Below the pieces are notes generated by a model, which saw only the letters and a program-made list of their open reading frames with translations, searched no databases and was not told where the DNA came from. The position numbers and the translations under genes were made by a program. DNA of 64,000 bases from assembly GCA_951802195.1 (NCBI GenBank), contig OX637620.1, positions 1,860,001 through 1,924,000 of the forward strand, read 5' to 3'. The stretch is from Tausonia pullulans. Its lineage: Eukaryota > Basidiomycota > Tremellomycetes > Cystofilobasidiales > Mrakiaceae. Positions within the stretch are counted from its first letter, which is position 1. The number at the start of each line of letters is the position of its first letter. Shown here piece after piece: positions 48,401 through 59,371 of the stretch.

Positions 48401-49629
48401 TCTCAAGGTGCGTCGTCGATCTACCCTGCCGCCCGCTTATCCCTCCCTGCTGTATTGACACCGCCATCTCAAGGTCCCCTACAAGTGAGCATACCGCATC
48501 ACTCTTTTCCCAAAAGTGATACCTTTCACTGAGTATCATTCTCGTCAAGATCCATGTTCAAGGTACAGGTCCTCGGCACCGTCGTTGGCGCACTCGTCAA
48601 CTACTTCACTCTCGTCGATGTGATCGCTTCGAAGCGCCCTTTCCTCGATGGGACACTCGTCGATCCGACTGGGCAGTGGACAGGACGGGCCCCTGCCGTG
48701 TTCTACTCGGCAAGCGTCATCTGGGGTCTGGTCGCTCCCGCACGATTCTTTTCTGGCAAATATTGGGTCCTTGTGAGTGAATACATTTTGAGCTGAGACG
48801 TTAGCGTTAGCTGACCATGGATATCTGCAGTATCTCGGCTTCCCTCTGTGAGTGACAGACAGGAGATGACCTGCCCGATTGTCTGAGCTGACTTGCCTCC
48901 ACAGCGGCATCGTCGTACCCTTAATATTGTATTGGCTCCACAAGAAGTATCCGACCCGACACTTTGACAAGGTTTGCCTTATTCTTCTTCAGTGATGCTT
49001 CGTCTCATTGCTCATACATCCCGCCCTATCAGATCGTCTTTCCCATCGTGAGCACATCGCCTTTCTTCGATCGATGGCTCGCTCTCGCCCCTGTCTGATG
49101 TTCGCCCGCTTCCCCTTTACCTCAAGATTTGCTCGGGCGCGACAGCCGTTCCACAGAACCCGGCCAACATTGTACTCTCTGGCGCATTCATCGCGTGGTT
49201 CTTTCAAAAGTACCTTACAAAGCGATTCCCGCTTTGGATCGAAAAATACAAACTCACCCTTTCGGCCGCTCTTGACGCAGGTATGTGCGACTCCTGACGG
49301 CTGCTGTACATACTGATCTGACTCTTCTCTCTCTCTGGGTCTGCGCGCGCGGCAATCGCAGCGACCAGGTTGGTTGGCATCTGCCTTCAAGTTCCGCCCT
49401 CCTCCAAGTCCAGCTAATTGACATGCTGCTCGCCTCTTTAACAACAGTTTGAACGCGATGCTCGTCTACTACTTCTTCACGGCCCTTCTCGGCGGTGTCG
49501 AGTTCCCAAACTGGGTCGGTCCTCCCTCTCATTTCTCTTTCATCTGTGATCTTCCGACTGAGTTGCTCTGTCTCAATTCGATAGTGGGGCAACCCTGGAG
49601 CTGGCGGTGATTCGGAGCACTGTCGCTAG
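45442..49629 (+). CDS. OPT1: OPT-family oligopeptide transporter
   Basis: A plasma-membrane, proton-coupled importer of small peptides and glutathione. The start MAPSTTNPTDRPLNK opens an acidic cytosolic N-terminus (DDGDERVKMLPRGGDEESDN, EDDDDSPEAIVRKV). Membrane segments follow in the OPT order: LTFRVIVLGTFFCVMGASSS, YPMGNAMALWLPNR with the family NPGPFNLKEHLL motif, ASAGGSAAYASDILAILSLY, GFGLSGLLQELLVKP, FVLAAIAVFVYQFLPSFIFP, WALVNIFGGLIGMIWVVVPV, SVIMHVYLYHGEEIKRAF, LMEQYPEVPDDW, ISGTQIGLNVISEFVIGLLM-type, and PANIVLSGAFIAWFFQKYLT. The C-terminus WGNPGAGGDSEHCR stops at TAG 49627-49629. At least 18 short exons. The substrate is not predicted from sequence. The symbol is generic for the family, not a one-to-one orthology claim. 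Confidence 0.9.
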
Positions 49630-50416
49630 AATGATGGGACGGTTGGTGCAGGATAAAGATAATAGAGTAATGGTCGTACCCGCAATGCAAATTTTCATAC
49701 TGGACAACCTCGGGAGACTGGATAGGATATTGATAGTGAATCTCAGTTTGCCACTCTGCCAAGTGCGTGTCATGATACTCGCAACCTGTCTCCCTGCGAT
49801 TTCCACGCGGCCGAGCTGACCCTCTGATGCTGCTGCATGCATGTGATGCCACTCCTCTTCTTCCTTTCTACTTCATGATCTCGGGAAGGCCTCTCTCGTG
49901 CGTCCAGAGTCGACTACATCTTATGAAGAATGAGGGAGAGACACTGAGTAGAAAGGATCACTCTGGATGAGGAGAGAGAGAACAGTGATTTGAGTTTTGA
50001 GCAAGGAGCATTGCCCTGACAGTGGAGATCCTTGTCCTTGGACGATGACCAACAATGAGTCCCTACCGCCCAATTCAATGTTAGACCGACAGCATTATAT
50101 CCGATCTTACATCCCTCGGGGGGAGGGGGGGGGGGGAGAGCGACGGAGTAGCCTCGCGGAGGAGGCAACCTGTTCCCAACTCCAGCTGGCATTTCATTCG
50201 CCTGCGGAAAGACAGAGCAGGTCTCTCATCCACCCAATCTATGGAAGTTAAAGTTGATATTTATAGTTTTAGTTGTGGCAATCTCGACCTGCTGGGTAGC
50301 GTTCGTTACTCGCTCGACCTTCCAGCCAACCGTATCCAAGAGCAAGCCCCTCAGCGACGCGCCGAAACGTCTCGAATTATACCTCATCATCCTTCGAGTG
50401 CCCATCAACCCCCACC
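49630..50416. other. Intergenic region between OPT gene and proline-rich gene
   Basis: This 787-bp stretch holds the OPT 3' region and the promoter of the proline-rich gene. It contains a G run near 50118-50136. No coding frame is convincing on either strand. Confidence 0.5.
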
Positions 50417-51113
50417 ATGTCCTACTCTCCCTACGGCCAGCAGCCTCCCGCAGCCCACTACGCCTACGGCTACCCGCCTCCTCCCGTTGTCGGTCCCCCC
50501 GTCGACGCTGGCGGATCTCCGTTATACCCACAATACCCGCCCCCTCCCACCAACACCATCGCGTCGTCGGGCACCTCGCCGCGACCACCGGTTGCTGTGG
50601 GGCCGCCTGTCGCCGCCAGCAGGTCGCCCGTCGGTGCTGGAGGCGCACTTCCGTTGACGCCAGCAGCGGCAGCTCTTGCAGCGAAGAAGCCCATGCGGCC
50701 TTCGAAGGAAGACGAGGCGAAGAAGAAGAAGGATGAAGCTCTCCTGAGGTGGGTCGCCTCTGAACGAGTGCCTCAGCATGTGGGTGCTGACCAGTGCTTG
50801 AATGGAACTCTCTAGGAAGAAGGCGCTCGATGATAGGTTTAAAAACCGAGGTAAGAAGCGGCCAGCCCCGGAGGGGGCTGCCGAGGGGGCAGGAGGCGAC
50901 ACGTCGTCGTCGTCGTCTGCGCCGGGAGGTTCTGGGAAGAAGAAGATCAAGGAGCTTTGTGCGTGTACTCACTCTCTCACGTTCAATGTCTGTGTCGAAT
51001 CGCTAACGACCTTTTTGCTTCATATAGCTGCATACGAGAAGGAGGTCGCTGAGATCAACAAGCGAGCAGGGCTCTCAGATGAGGGCGCAGGCGTTCGTTC
51101 GCTCGTCAAGTAG
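50417..51113 (+). CDS. Proline/tyrosine-rich N-terminus with basic C-terminal region, unknown
   Basis: Three exons. The first starts MSYSPYGQQPPAAHYAYGYP and runs through PPPPVVGPPVD-type repeats to KKPMRPSKEDEAKKKKDEAL. The second gives KKALDDRFKNRGKKRPAPEG and a Ser run before GKKKIKEL. The last gives AYEKEVAEINKRAGLSDEG and ends RSLVK at TAG 51111-51113. The N-terminus resembles prion-like PxY-rich RNA-binding proteins. The Lys/Arg-rich middle suggests nuclear import or RNA contact. The C-terminal EKEVxEINKR helix is the only part that looks conserved. No domain is recognised and no function is assigned. Confidence 0.65.
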
Positions 51114-52483
51114 CCAAGCGATCTCGGTGAATGGATACGGTGAGTTGCTGTCCTCCTCTTCGTCCCATGTAAAGGAGAGAGAGAGAGCGTGACAGTGGGC
51201 TCCCACCCGCGTATACACGCCGCCTCTCTCACGCTCATCAGATGAAAGCGTCCTTCGTCTCATTCCTCCAAGGCTGACCCTTGAGTGCGTGTCTTTCCCA
51301 ACTCTCGCCTCCAACCCACGGTTGTCCTGCATCGTTGTTGTTTTTTTGGCGGCATGAGTGCAGGCTGCTCACCGGCGCACACATGCGATCCTCCTTCTCT
51401 TCCACAGCCCCCCCGGAACTTGCTCCGTTGATGCATCATGATTCGCAACGACGTGTTATCACATCTCTCCCAGCAAACCCTGCCTCCTCTGTCTCTTCTT
51501 CCTCCTCTTCATCCTCCTTCGGAGAGCGAAAGCCGACGCTAGTAATCGAACAAGGAGACGGATGAAGACGCGTCGCGCCTCAGGCCCTGTCGCACAGAAA
51601 GGAGAGGACGGCTTGAGTCAGTCCAGTCCGTCTGCCTGTCCTTTCGTAGGCAGGCGGTCGTGGCGGAAAGTATTTTGATGGGATGGGGGGGTAGAGAGGG
51701 GGGAGAACCACAAACCTCGAGCTAGGGCTGACCTTACCAAGGAGAAGGGGGAGAGAGGGTGAGAGGAAAGAGCCAGGAGCAAGGCTTGGACCGGGAGCGA
51801 TGGATCGATTAGTGGGTATAAGACCAACGAGTGGATGCGGGGGCTGTGGATCAACGAGATGGACAAGTGATACTTCTCATGACTGCGAGTTGAGTCAAGC
51901 AGTCCAGAAGGGCAGCCAGGATAGAGTTCATTTTTCTTTCCGTGTTTCGACAGATAGTTTTACGAGCAGAACGGCATATAAGAGATCAGATAAACCCTTG
52001 GAGCAAAAGAAAGAATCGCGATATTTTTTATGGTTGTTTTGTACCTAGGAAGAGGTTTTTTTTAGGTAGGGAAGGAGAGCTTGGCTACTTGGGCGGGACG
52101 AATCAGGGACGTATGGAGAGCTTCAGTTGGAGCCTGTTAAGATGTGACGAGAGGAGGCGATGGAGTGAGGATGGGAAGGGGATGGGAAATGTGGAAGGGA
52201 GGGGAGGGTGGTGTGTAGGGCAGATCCAAGACAGCGAACGAAAAAGAAGAGTATGAGACAAGATTGTCCTGACGAAAGGAGGAGGGCATGAAGAGATATA
52301 GAAAGACGAGGACGAGCGAGTTCAGACGAGATATGGGGGGAGGGGAAATCGAGGCAGAGACAAGCAGAAATAGTACGGAAGAAAAAGCCGACCTAGACGG
52401 TCGTTTTTGCGAAAGAGTAATAGACGCAGAGTGTCGGACAGAGAGGAGCGGACACGAAGGCAATCAGAAGCAAAGAAGGAAAA
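51114..52483. other. Gene-poor convergent region
   Basis: This 1.37-kb stretch lies between the stops of two converging genes and has no convincing frame. It includes T-rich patches and purine-rich stretches (51.6-52.4 kb), and probably holds long 3' untranslated regions. Confidence 0.5.
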
Positions 52484-54693
52484 TCACTCTTCCTCCTCGC
52501 CAAACGCCTCGGTCATCATGAGCCTCCTCGCCTCCTCCTCCCCAGCCGTCATCACTCCTCCATCCAACGGGCAACCTTCGAGTCCCGCCAGGTCCGGGTG
52601 GAGCGCAAGCGCCCGTTCCGCGAACGCGAGAAGGCGGGCCCTCTCAGCACCGAGGATGTCGACGAGCGACTCGAGACCCTTGAGATGTTCAAGCTTGCGG
52701 ATGCGGGAACGACGGGCCGCAAGCGTGTTTTGACGGCGCTTCGCAGCGATAGCGTCCTCGATGGCAGGGGGTACTTCCCCGTCGGCGAGAGGGGTTCCCG
52801 TCAGGGCCGTGGATGAACCACTGATGTCGTCTTCGTCGTCGGCGGTGGAGGCGGACTTCTTGCGCTTCTTGTTCGTCGAAGCGGCCTTGGCAAGCCGGCC
52901 CTCGAACGCCGCGGGGGTCCGCTTCTTGGACGTCGCCGAGGGAGTGGCGTATGTCCTAGGCTGGATGGGCGCCTCGAGATCGAGGAGGTCCTTGGTGCCG
53001 AGACCCTTGCGGTGACCAGTGGGAGCCGAGGACCGCCGGAGGGGGAGCGCGGTGACAGCGGCAGAGGACGAGGGGAAAGACGAGGACGTCTGTCGCTTGG
53101 GAACGGGAGCGGCAGCGGGAGTAGGGGCGGAAGAAGTCGTTGCGGGGGAGGCCGCAGGGAAGCCGTCAAGCGCCGCAAGGGCGGGCGAGTCGGAGTAGGA
53201 CGCGGGGGCGATCGTCTGCGGCTGCTCCCCGGGAGCAGCAGGAGCCGCAGGAGCGGTTGGCTCCGCGACGGTAGTGGTCTCGTTGCTGGGGAACTGAGCA
53301 AACGAGGCCTCGATCGACTCGAACGAGGGGAAGTCGGGCGGAAGGGTGGTGGTGGACTTGGGAAGGTTCGACGAAGGTCCGAAGAGGGGCAGATCAGAGT
53401 AGTCGCCGAAGTCGAACGAGTCCGAGGGGCGAACGGGGGGAGAGTCGTCGATAAAGCCGGCGGCTTGACCCTGGTCGCCGAAGAGAGACATGGAGCCCCA
53501 CTCGGGGGAGGTCGAGAACGACGAGAGCGGGGAATAGTCAAGGTTGGGAGTCGGCGAGCCGAAAGCCTCGAGGAAGGAGGTCTGCTCGTCCGAGACTGCG
53601 AAAGAGGAGTTGCCGGCTGCACAAAAGCAGAGGACTCCGTCAGTACCTGACCAGAGTCGGGAGCGGGAAGACAATCGATGACCCACCTTGAGTGTCAACG
53701 GCAGCGAGCATCTCGGCCCACGACGATCCGGGGCCTTGCTGCTTAACTGGCGCGACCTCGGTCGGCTCGACCGGAAGCGCAGGAGAAGAAGTGGGGGTGG
53801 CAGCTCCTCCGTAGTTGGAGAAGCCGAAAGCTGGGGAGAGGAAGATGCCGGACGTCAGTTGAGGACAGTAATTGCTGGAGAGCATGACCACCCACCCTTG
53901 TTTTGGAGAAGCATGTCGTCGATAAAGGTCGTCGACGGAAGATCAAAGGAGTCTATAGTGATGGTAGGCACAGAAGCCGGGACCGAGGTGCGGGTTGGGA
54001 GAGGCGGAAGGGAGGACACCGCGGGGGAAACGGAGGAACGGCGCTGGCGCAACTGGGCGTAAGCGGGGTGGGAAGAGGGCGAGAGGAGGGCCGGAGGGGT
54101 CGGCGACAGCGGGGGTGGCAGATGGTTGTGCTTGGACGGTATGGAAGGGGGAGGGGGCAAGGAGCAGGGAAGGCCTGCGGAAAGGTGGCGCGTGAGCGAG
54201 GGAAAAGAGGGAGTATAGACGACGCTGGGCGACGACGAACCATGGTGGTTGAGAAGACTGGTTACTTGGGGGCCGAAGCCAGGGGGCGGGGTGTTCAAGG
54301 GCCTAGAGGCATGGGATAGGTATACGTCAGGAACGATGAAAGACAACGGCGAGGGGTTGCAGATGGGAAGCGCGCAGAGAAAAGGGGCGTCTGCCTGGAA
54401 CGGGAACTCACGCATTTGAATGGGAGACTGCAGGCCGAGGGAGCCAGACGTCAGTGCCCAGCTCGGATGATACCCATTCAAGAGCGAGACTACTCACCAC
54501 GGACGTCAAAACCTCTTGGAAGAGATCGATTGGGGAGGGGGGGAAGGACACTAAGGGCAGGAGGGAGAGGGTGTGAGTTGCGCCCGTGGCGGACTGTCGA
54601 GTCAAACGCTAGCCGCGGCTCGACGAGGTCGTCTGTCCAGTGCACGCGGCCTGCTGCTGCCGCCGACGTCGTCGTCGCTGGCCCCGTCATCAT
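52484..54693 (-). CDS. bZIP transcription activator, GCN4/CPC1-like
   Basis: The C-terminal DNA-binding domain is clear: AKRRQNTLAARRSRIRKLEH (basic region around 52690-52745, with the NxxAARRSR motif of Gcn4) then LKGLESLVDILGAERARLLA as a short zipper, ending MMTEAFGEEEE at TGA 52484-52486. Upstream, DSFDLPSTTFIDDMLLQNK and PSFESIEASFAQFPS are acidic-hydrophobic activation-like patches, and FPSSSAAVTALPLRR is a Ser-rich linker. The middle exons (52484-53607, 53690-53830 and 53900-54300) are secure. The 5' end is not: starting at ATG 54693 requires a 16-nt exon (TCTCCCATTCAAATGC) that joins in phase on both sides (VSHSNAPLNT). Starting at ATG 54415 would need no intron there. Its likely role is general amino-acid control. 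The gene lies between converging and divergent neighbours, with no HIS linkage. Confidence 0.82.
54451..54477 (-). promoter_or_regulatory. Second short upstream ORF or intronic ORF
   Basis: ATG at 54477, seven further codons and TGA (MGIIRAGH). If the main start is 54415 it is a uORF just upstream. If the main start is 54693 it lies inside the intron before the 16-nt exon. The two gene models therefore predict different roles for it. Confidence 0.35.
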
Positions 54694-54843
54694 CGTGCAA
54701 TAGCGACGGCGACAACGGCGACTGGCTACAAGTGACGACGGCGGCGGCAGGAGTTGCGTGAAGGAGGGGGGTAACGCACTGGTTGTGGGCGAAGGGGTGA
54801 ATCTGGGGAGGTTCTGGGAGGTTGTCTGGAAGAGACGTCGCAA

Positions 54844-54864
54844 TTAGGCGGAGAGTCCGAACAT
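54844..54864 (-). promoter_or_regulatory. Short upstream ORF before the GCN4-like gene
   Basis: ATG at 54864 followed by five codons and TAA (MFGLSA). It is the first ATG I find on the minus strand in the ~170 bp before the candidate main start at 54693. It has no way to splice out of its stop, so if the transcript starts upstream it is a true uORF. Confidence 0.45.
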
Positions 54865-55660
54865 TGTGGGATTCAGGGGATGCGTTGGGATGTTGATGGG
54901 GGATGGGAGGGGTGGGGGGGTGGGTAGAGGCCTGGGAGCGGCCAGACGAGGGCGGCTTGGAGGGGGAAGGACGGCGGGGGGTCTTTGAGTGTTAGTTGAG
55001 GAGAAAGAGGTGGTTGGGAGAGAAGAAAGCGAGGCGTCCGTCCGCTTGGCCTGCCGTCGTCTCTGCTAGTGGCCCCGCGCGCGCCCTCTGCCTCCGCCGT
55101 ACTTATTTGCTTCGCTCTCGCTAAGGGCAAGACCAACAAGCCGGGGCCCGGCGAAACTCGTTCGTGTTCCTTATCTCCAGCTTCTCTGCCTTGCCTTTCC
55201 TTCCCTTTCAAAGTCTTTTCTTGGGTGTAGATCCGCTCGAAGCCAGACACGATCGCAGGCAGTGGCAAGCCAGCCGTCCTCGTCCGCCCTGCTGAAGGCG
55301 GCGGGCAGGGGATACCCCCGAGCGACGTTCGCGTCTCAGCCGAACCCGCCTCTCCCTCGGTCGGCGCCGGCGCAGCAAGAACCACTGACCAACCTGGGGC
55401 GCGGAGGACAGGGGAGGCACTCGGCGAGGGCGGGGAGAGCAACGCTACTCCAGAGTTTCTGTGGCCATTCCCAAGCATTTGCGTGATTTCTCCCCGGCTC
55501 CCTCTCACACTCCGAATGGACACAGGGTCAGGGTCAGGGTCAGCCGACGGCGGCTTGTTATAGCCGTTCTTGGACAGGCTGTTTGTTCTCATGCGTCGGT
55601 TCGTCCATGCCCATCTCTGCTTCGCGTTCTACGAAATGTGAAACCATCCATATCATGTCT
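54865..55660. other. 5' flank or leader of the GCN4-like gene
   Basis: An ~800-bp region between the bZIP gene and the 3' end of the PQ-loop gene. A minus frame is open from an ATG at 55592 to 54873, but the sequence is Pro/Ser/Gly-rich without any domain. A short tandem GGGTCA (about 3 units, near 55524-55541) is present. It probably serves as promoter and leader DNA. Confidence 0.4.
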
Positions 55661-58629
55661 CTACCGCCCTGAGCGCGCCTCCTCCTGCTCAATGATGACA
55701 GACCGCCTGAGATCCTCTCCTCCCCCGTTGAGGCCCATTAAGTCTCCTTCCTCCTCCGTGCCTCTCAGGCCCAGCACGTTGGTGCTACCGCTCGAACTTG
55801 CAAGCGTTTCCCCACCGCGAGACGACGATCCTCTAGACCAGGACCTCCCTCCAGCCGAGGGGTTCCTCCTCCTCCCGGCTGCTCCTGCTGCTCCAACCGT
55901 CGAGCGAGATGACGCCCTCTGCTGCTGCTGCTGCTGTCCCGCCCCAGCAACGACCGGCGAATGCCCTGGCGAGGTGCTCCATCCCCCTTCACCTCCACCC
56001 AGCAGCGGCGCCGTTAACCCGGCCTCCAAATCATCCATCGACGACCTCAGCCTCAAGCCGTGCTGTTGCGACTGGCTCTGGCTCGGAGTGTTGTGCCGCC
56101 TCGACGATGCCCGCTGCTTCGGACGGTCATGGTAGGAGTGAGAGTGCGAATGGTGGTGGTGGGGGGGCGGGTGCTGCCACGGCTGGACTTGATCCTCCGG
56201 CAACGGTGGGCTCGACCCATAGAGGAGGAACTGGGCCATGAGCGTCAGGTCAAAGACTAGGGTTCCGCCAGAACCGAGGACGTAGGGGAGAGATTCGAGG
56301 ATGTATTCCGTGGAGGCTGGTCGGGGTTGGTCGATGAGCGGGTTGAGGAGGATGGAGGTGACATAGAGGGACTGTTTGAATAGCAGGAGTGGAGTCAGAC
56401 AAGGGTAAGGAGACTGGGTGGGTCTGGACGAGACTCACGTTGGCGCAAAAGGCAAAGACGAAGAGAAGGACCGAGAGACCTTCGACTGACTTGCGGGTGA
56501 ACTGTCCACGATACAAACAAACCGGTCGGCGCGAGGAACACTGAGACAACGATCGTCGGTGAGACAACTCACGTTCTTCCAGATCTGAGGCATTCGTGAC
56601 GTCAAGTAGAGGACGGTGCACGTCCAGGCACTGATACGGCCCAAGAGCCGGTCCCAGGGGATTGGGCCGGAAGGAGGGTAGCCGTGGTGAGGAGGAGAAG
56701 GAGAGGGCGAAGGGGCCGAAGTGGAGGGTTTGTCGTGGTGCTTGGAGGAGGAAAAGATGGCGTCGACCCCGCTCGGACGCTCGGTGAGCGAAGGCAGCGG
56801 GTCGTCGAAGAACACGACGAGAGAGGCGTCCTCATTGGATGAAGAGAGAGGCAATGCTGAGTAGAAATCTGGTGGTGGCGGTGGCGGCGCAGCCACCTCC
56901 CAGAGGACCCTCCCACCCGGCGTGTCCCTCTCCCTTCCAAGAGCAATCCCACTCCTTACAATACTCGGCCCGATCCCACGCAGCGCGAGCGCCCCAACAA
57001 GGCTCATAAGTACAACGCCCGCGGTCCGACTGCCCGTGGTCGTCGATGAGCTGATAGCGCCTGCCCCGCCTCGGCTCTGGCTCCGAGAGGGGTGGTCATT
57101 CCTCATGAGCGACGGATTCCGAAGGCGCCGTGGGGAGAGCTCCTGCGGCTGCTGCTGCTGCTGCTGGGACGCTTGAGCGTGGTAGTGCCGATGCAGGTGG
57201 TGATGGCTCTCGGCCTCCGCTGCCGTTGTGGAGACTAGATGGGCCTCGGGCGTCCCAGGGTGGACATCAAGCGTGAACATGGGTCGAGTGAGGGCGCGTC
57301 CTCGGGGAGAGGAGGACACGTCGTCCCCGTAATTGAGAGGCGAAGTCGGTGGCGAATCGAATAACGCCGCGGTTCCCGTCGAGGACGATGGTGGGAGGCC
57401 TGACGGACGCGTCGTGTTAGCATCGGCAGCAGCAAAGCTGATGCGATGCGAGGATGACGTCCGCGTCCGTGTCCGCGTCGACCGCGCCCGACTCGTCGAA
57501 GGACCCGTCGTTGTGTCGCCGCCATGGGACGGCTGCTGCTCGGACGACGATGCAAAGCTGACAAGCGACTCGATGCTGTTCTCTAGCCCGTACACATGTC
57601 CTCCGTCGTCCGCCCCATCCACCCCAGCGGCGACGGGGGCACGCGATTCTCCCCTCCCTCCTCCTCCCTTGAAGCGCGTCCTACTCCGACTCCGCCTCGC
57701 CCCACCCCGCTTCGAGTTCGCCACGGCCTCGGCGGCCCTCGCGACCTTCGCTGCCGCCTGGCTCATCTCGTCGTACGAGCCCGTCGCGCGGGTGTACAAT
57801 CGTCGACTGCTGCTGGTGAGCGTCGTTGGTGGGCTATAAGAGATGTTGGCTTGTGGGGAACAGGGTTGGGAGGGGATCTTGATGGTGCCATGCTCGGGCT
57901 TAACTTTCCGTATGTAATATGCGAACTGTCCACTGAGGAGCACAGAGAGAAGGCACCCAGGCGGGGTCAGCCGTGCAGTCGCGGTCAAGAGAGGCTCTGC
58001 GCAGACCTAGAACTCACATAAGGATTAGGTCCACAAACATGAAGTAGGTGGCGAGTAATTTCTGAGATAAACAGAGAGTAAAAGAGAGAGAGAACAAAGA
58101 GAGCAGCAAGTCAGCCTTCGGCGGGTCCCTCCGACGATACCGGCCCTCCCTCCTGACTCCTCGAGCGCAACGCGCTGACATTGCCGCGCAACGACCGCGT
58201 CCTAGTTCCTCACCTGAAATTCGAGCTGGTCGGTGAGAAGACAGCCTATCAAGTTGGTGAGGTCCCCGGCCATCCAGTTCCTGTGAAAGAAAGACACACC
58301 ACACATCATCAACATGGATGAACAGGGAGAGAGGGAAACAAAGTGCTCGTGCCGGCTCGCACGAGTAAGCGACGATGACGGCGGACCCACAGTAGGAACG
58401 GCAGCGCCAGACCCTCGCAGCTCCCGGCGCGGTAGTTAGCGAGGATCTGTGGGAACTGGGCGCAGAGCCTGTAGGCAGCCAGTAAGACGCTCGTCAGCCC
58501 AGAGACAATAAGTGGCACCCGCCGATCATATGAGAACCAGTCGCACCAGCAGGCAATCGACCCGTAGCCGAGGGACTGGCTGAGGACGCCCTTGTGAACC
58601 GGGTCCTGGAGCCACACGAAGGGGCCCAT
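55661..58629 (-). CDS. PQ-loop repeat vacuolar/lysosomal amino-acid transporter (SLC66/YPQ type)
   Basis: A seven-span membrane protein of the vacuole family that exports cationic amino acids. The start at 58629 gives MGPFVWLQDPVHKGVLSQSL then GYGSIACWLCAQFPQILANY (first PQ motif, formed across an intron: TGCTG|gtgcga...cag|GCTCTGC). This is followed by AGSCEGLALPFLLNWMAGDL, TNLIGCLLTDQLEFQ and LLATYFMFVDLIL, GQFAYYIRKVKP. A disordered loop of more than 350 residues comes next (57.9-56.7 kb; Ser/His/Arg-rich, with HHHSH-like runs). The second PQ repeat is ISAWTCTVLYLTSRMPQIWK, NFTRKSVEGLSVLLFVFAF, CANSLYVTSILLNPL. Then come GSGGTLVFDLTLMAQFLLYG and a tail with DLEAGLTAPLLGG, an acidic dileucine-like sorting signal, ending EEARSGR at TAG 55661-55663. 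The loop is far longer than in yeast Ypq proteins. Confidence 0.9.
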
Positions 58630-59371
58630 CTAGGGCGAGGGAGGGAGGATAGGCGACGACGTCGTGGGAGGGGGCAGCGGCGACGTCTAGGTGTCCCGTC
58701 GGCTCGGGTCCGAAGAAGTGTGTGTGAAAGAGGGCGAGAGTAGAGACACGCCGTGAGGAGGACGGCGGTTGAGGTCGGGGATGCTGGTACTTTGGGGCAG
58801 CAGGTACGAAGGGAGCGAGCGAGCGATGAGCAAGAGAAGGCGATGGGAGATAACGGCTTGATAGGCTGAGCAGCTATCTGGGGTCGGTTGGTGGTTGGTT
58901 CGCGGCGCGCTGGCCTGGCGCCTCTCCTAAACTCAACCAGCTCGAGAAACCAGCGGGGAGTCGGCTCACGCGCCCGAGCCTCTCACCGTGCGATGGACAG
59001 GCACCATGTGAGAGCTCGACCGTATTTACATATCGAATCTAGAATCGGCACAGCAAGGAAGCCGACCAAGCCCGAGGCGGGTGGACGACCTGATCTATCA
59101 AGAGCCCGTCGCTTCGAGTCAGGGGCTCTCAGGTTCCATAGAGCGCGCGCTCTTGGCGGGCGACAAGTACTTCTCACCTGAACAAATCGGCAACTCGCAT
59201 GTATAACTCATTATAAGCTCGAGTGGCTTCAAAGCGCGCGCGAACGAATGCTGCTCAAGAAGCGTCCTCGTCGACAAGGGCAGGTTGTCAAGGGTCGGAT
59301 CCACAAGCTTCGCTCCGTCCGCCTCGACTTGACTCACTCTCCTCGTCCTAACTAACCTACACCACAAGTGC
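58630..59371. promoter_or_regulatory. Divergent spacer, PQ-loop gene/THS1
   Basis: A 742-bp region between divergent starts. The part next to the PQ-loop gene is purine-rich on the + strand. The last ~100 bp before the THS1 ATG contain pyrimidine-rich sequence (cctcgacttgactcactctcctcgtcc), including TGACTCA (RC: TGAGTCA) at about 59331-59337, a perfect Gcn4/AP-1-type site about 35-40 bp upstream of the first THS1 ATG. The bZIP gene next door makes the site noteworthy, but one match can occur by chance. Confidence 0.4.

Noticed and set aside
55521-55545. Tandem GGGTCA copies, telomere-like
   Set aside because: Only about three units, internal to a gene-dense region. Chance or a local slippage product is more likely than an interstitial telomere.
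54873-55592. Long open frame (239 codons) upstream of the bZIP gene
   Set aside because: Starts with a true ATG, but the product is Pro/Ser/Gly-rich without any ordered segment, has no splice or family support, and lies where the promoter and leader are expected.
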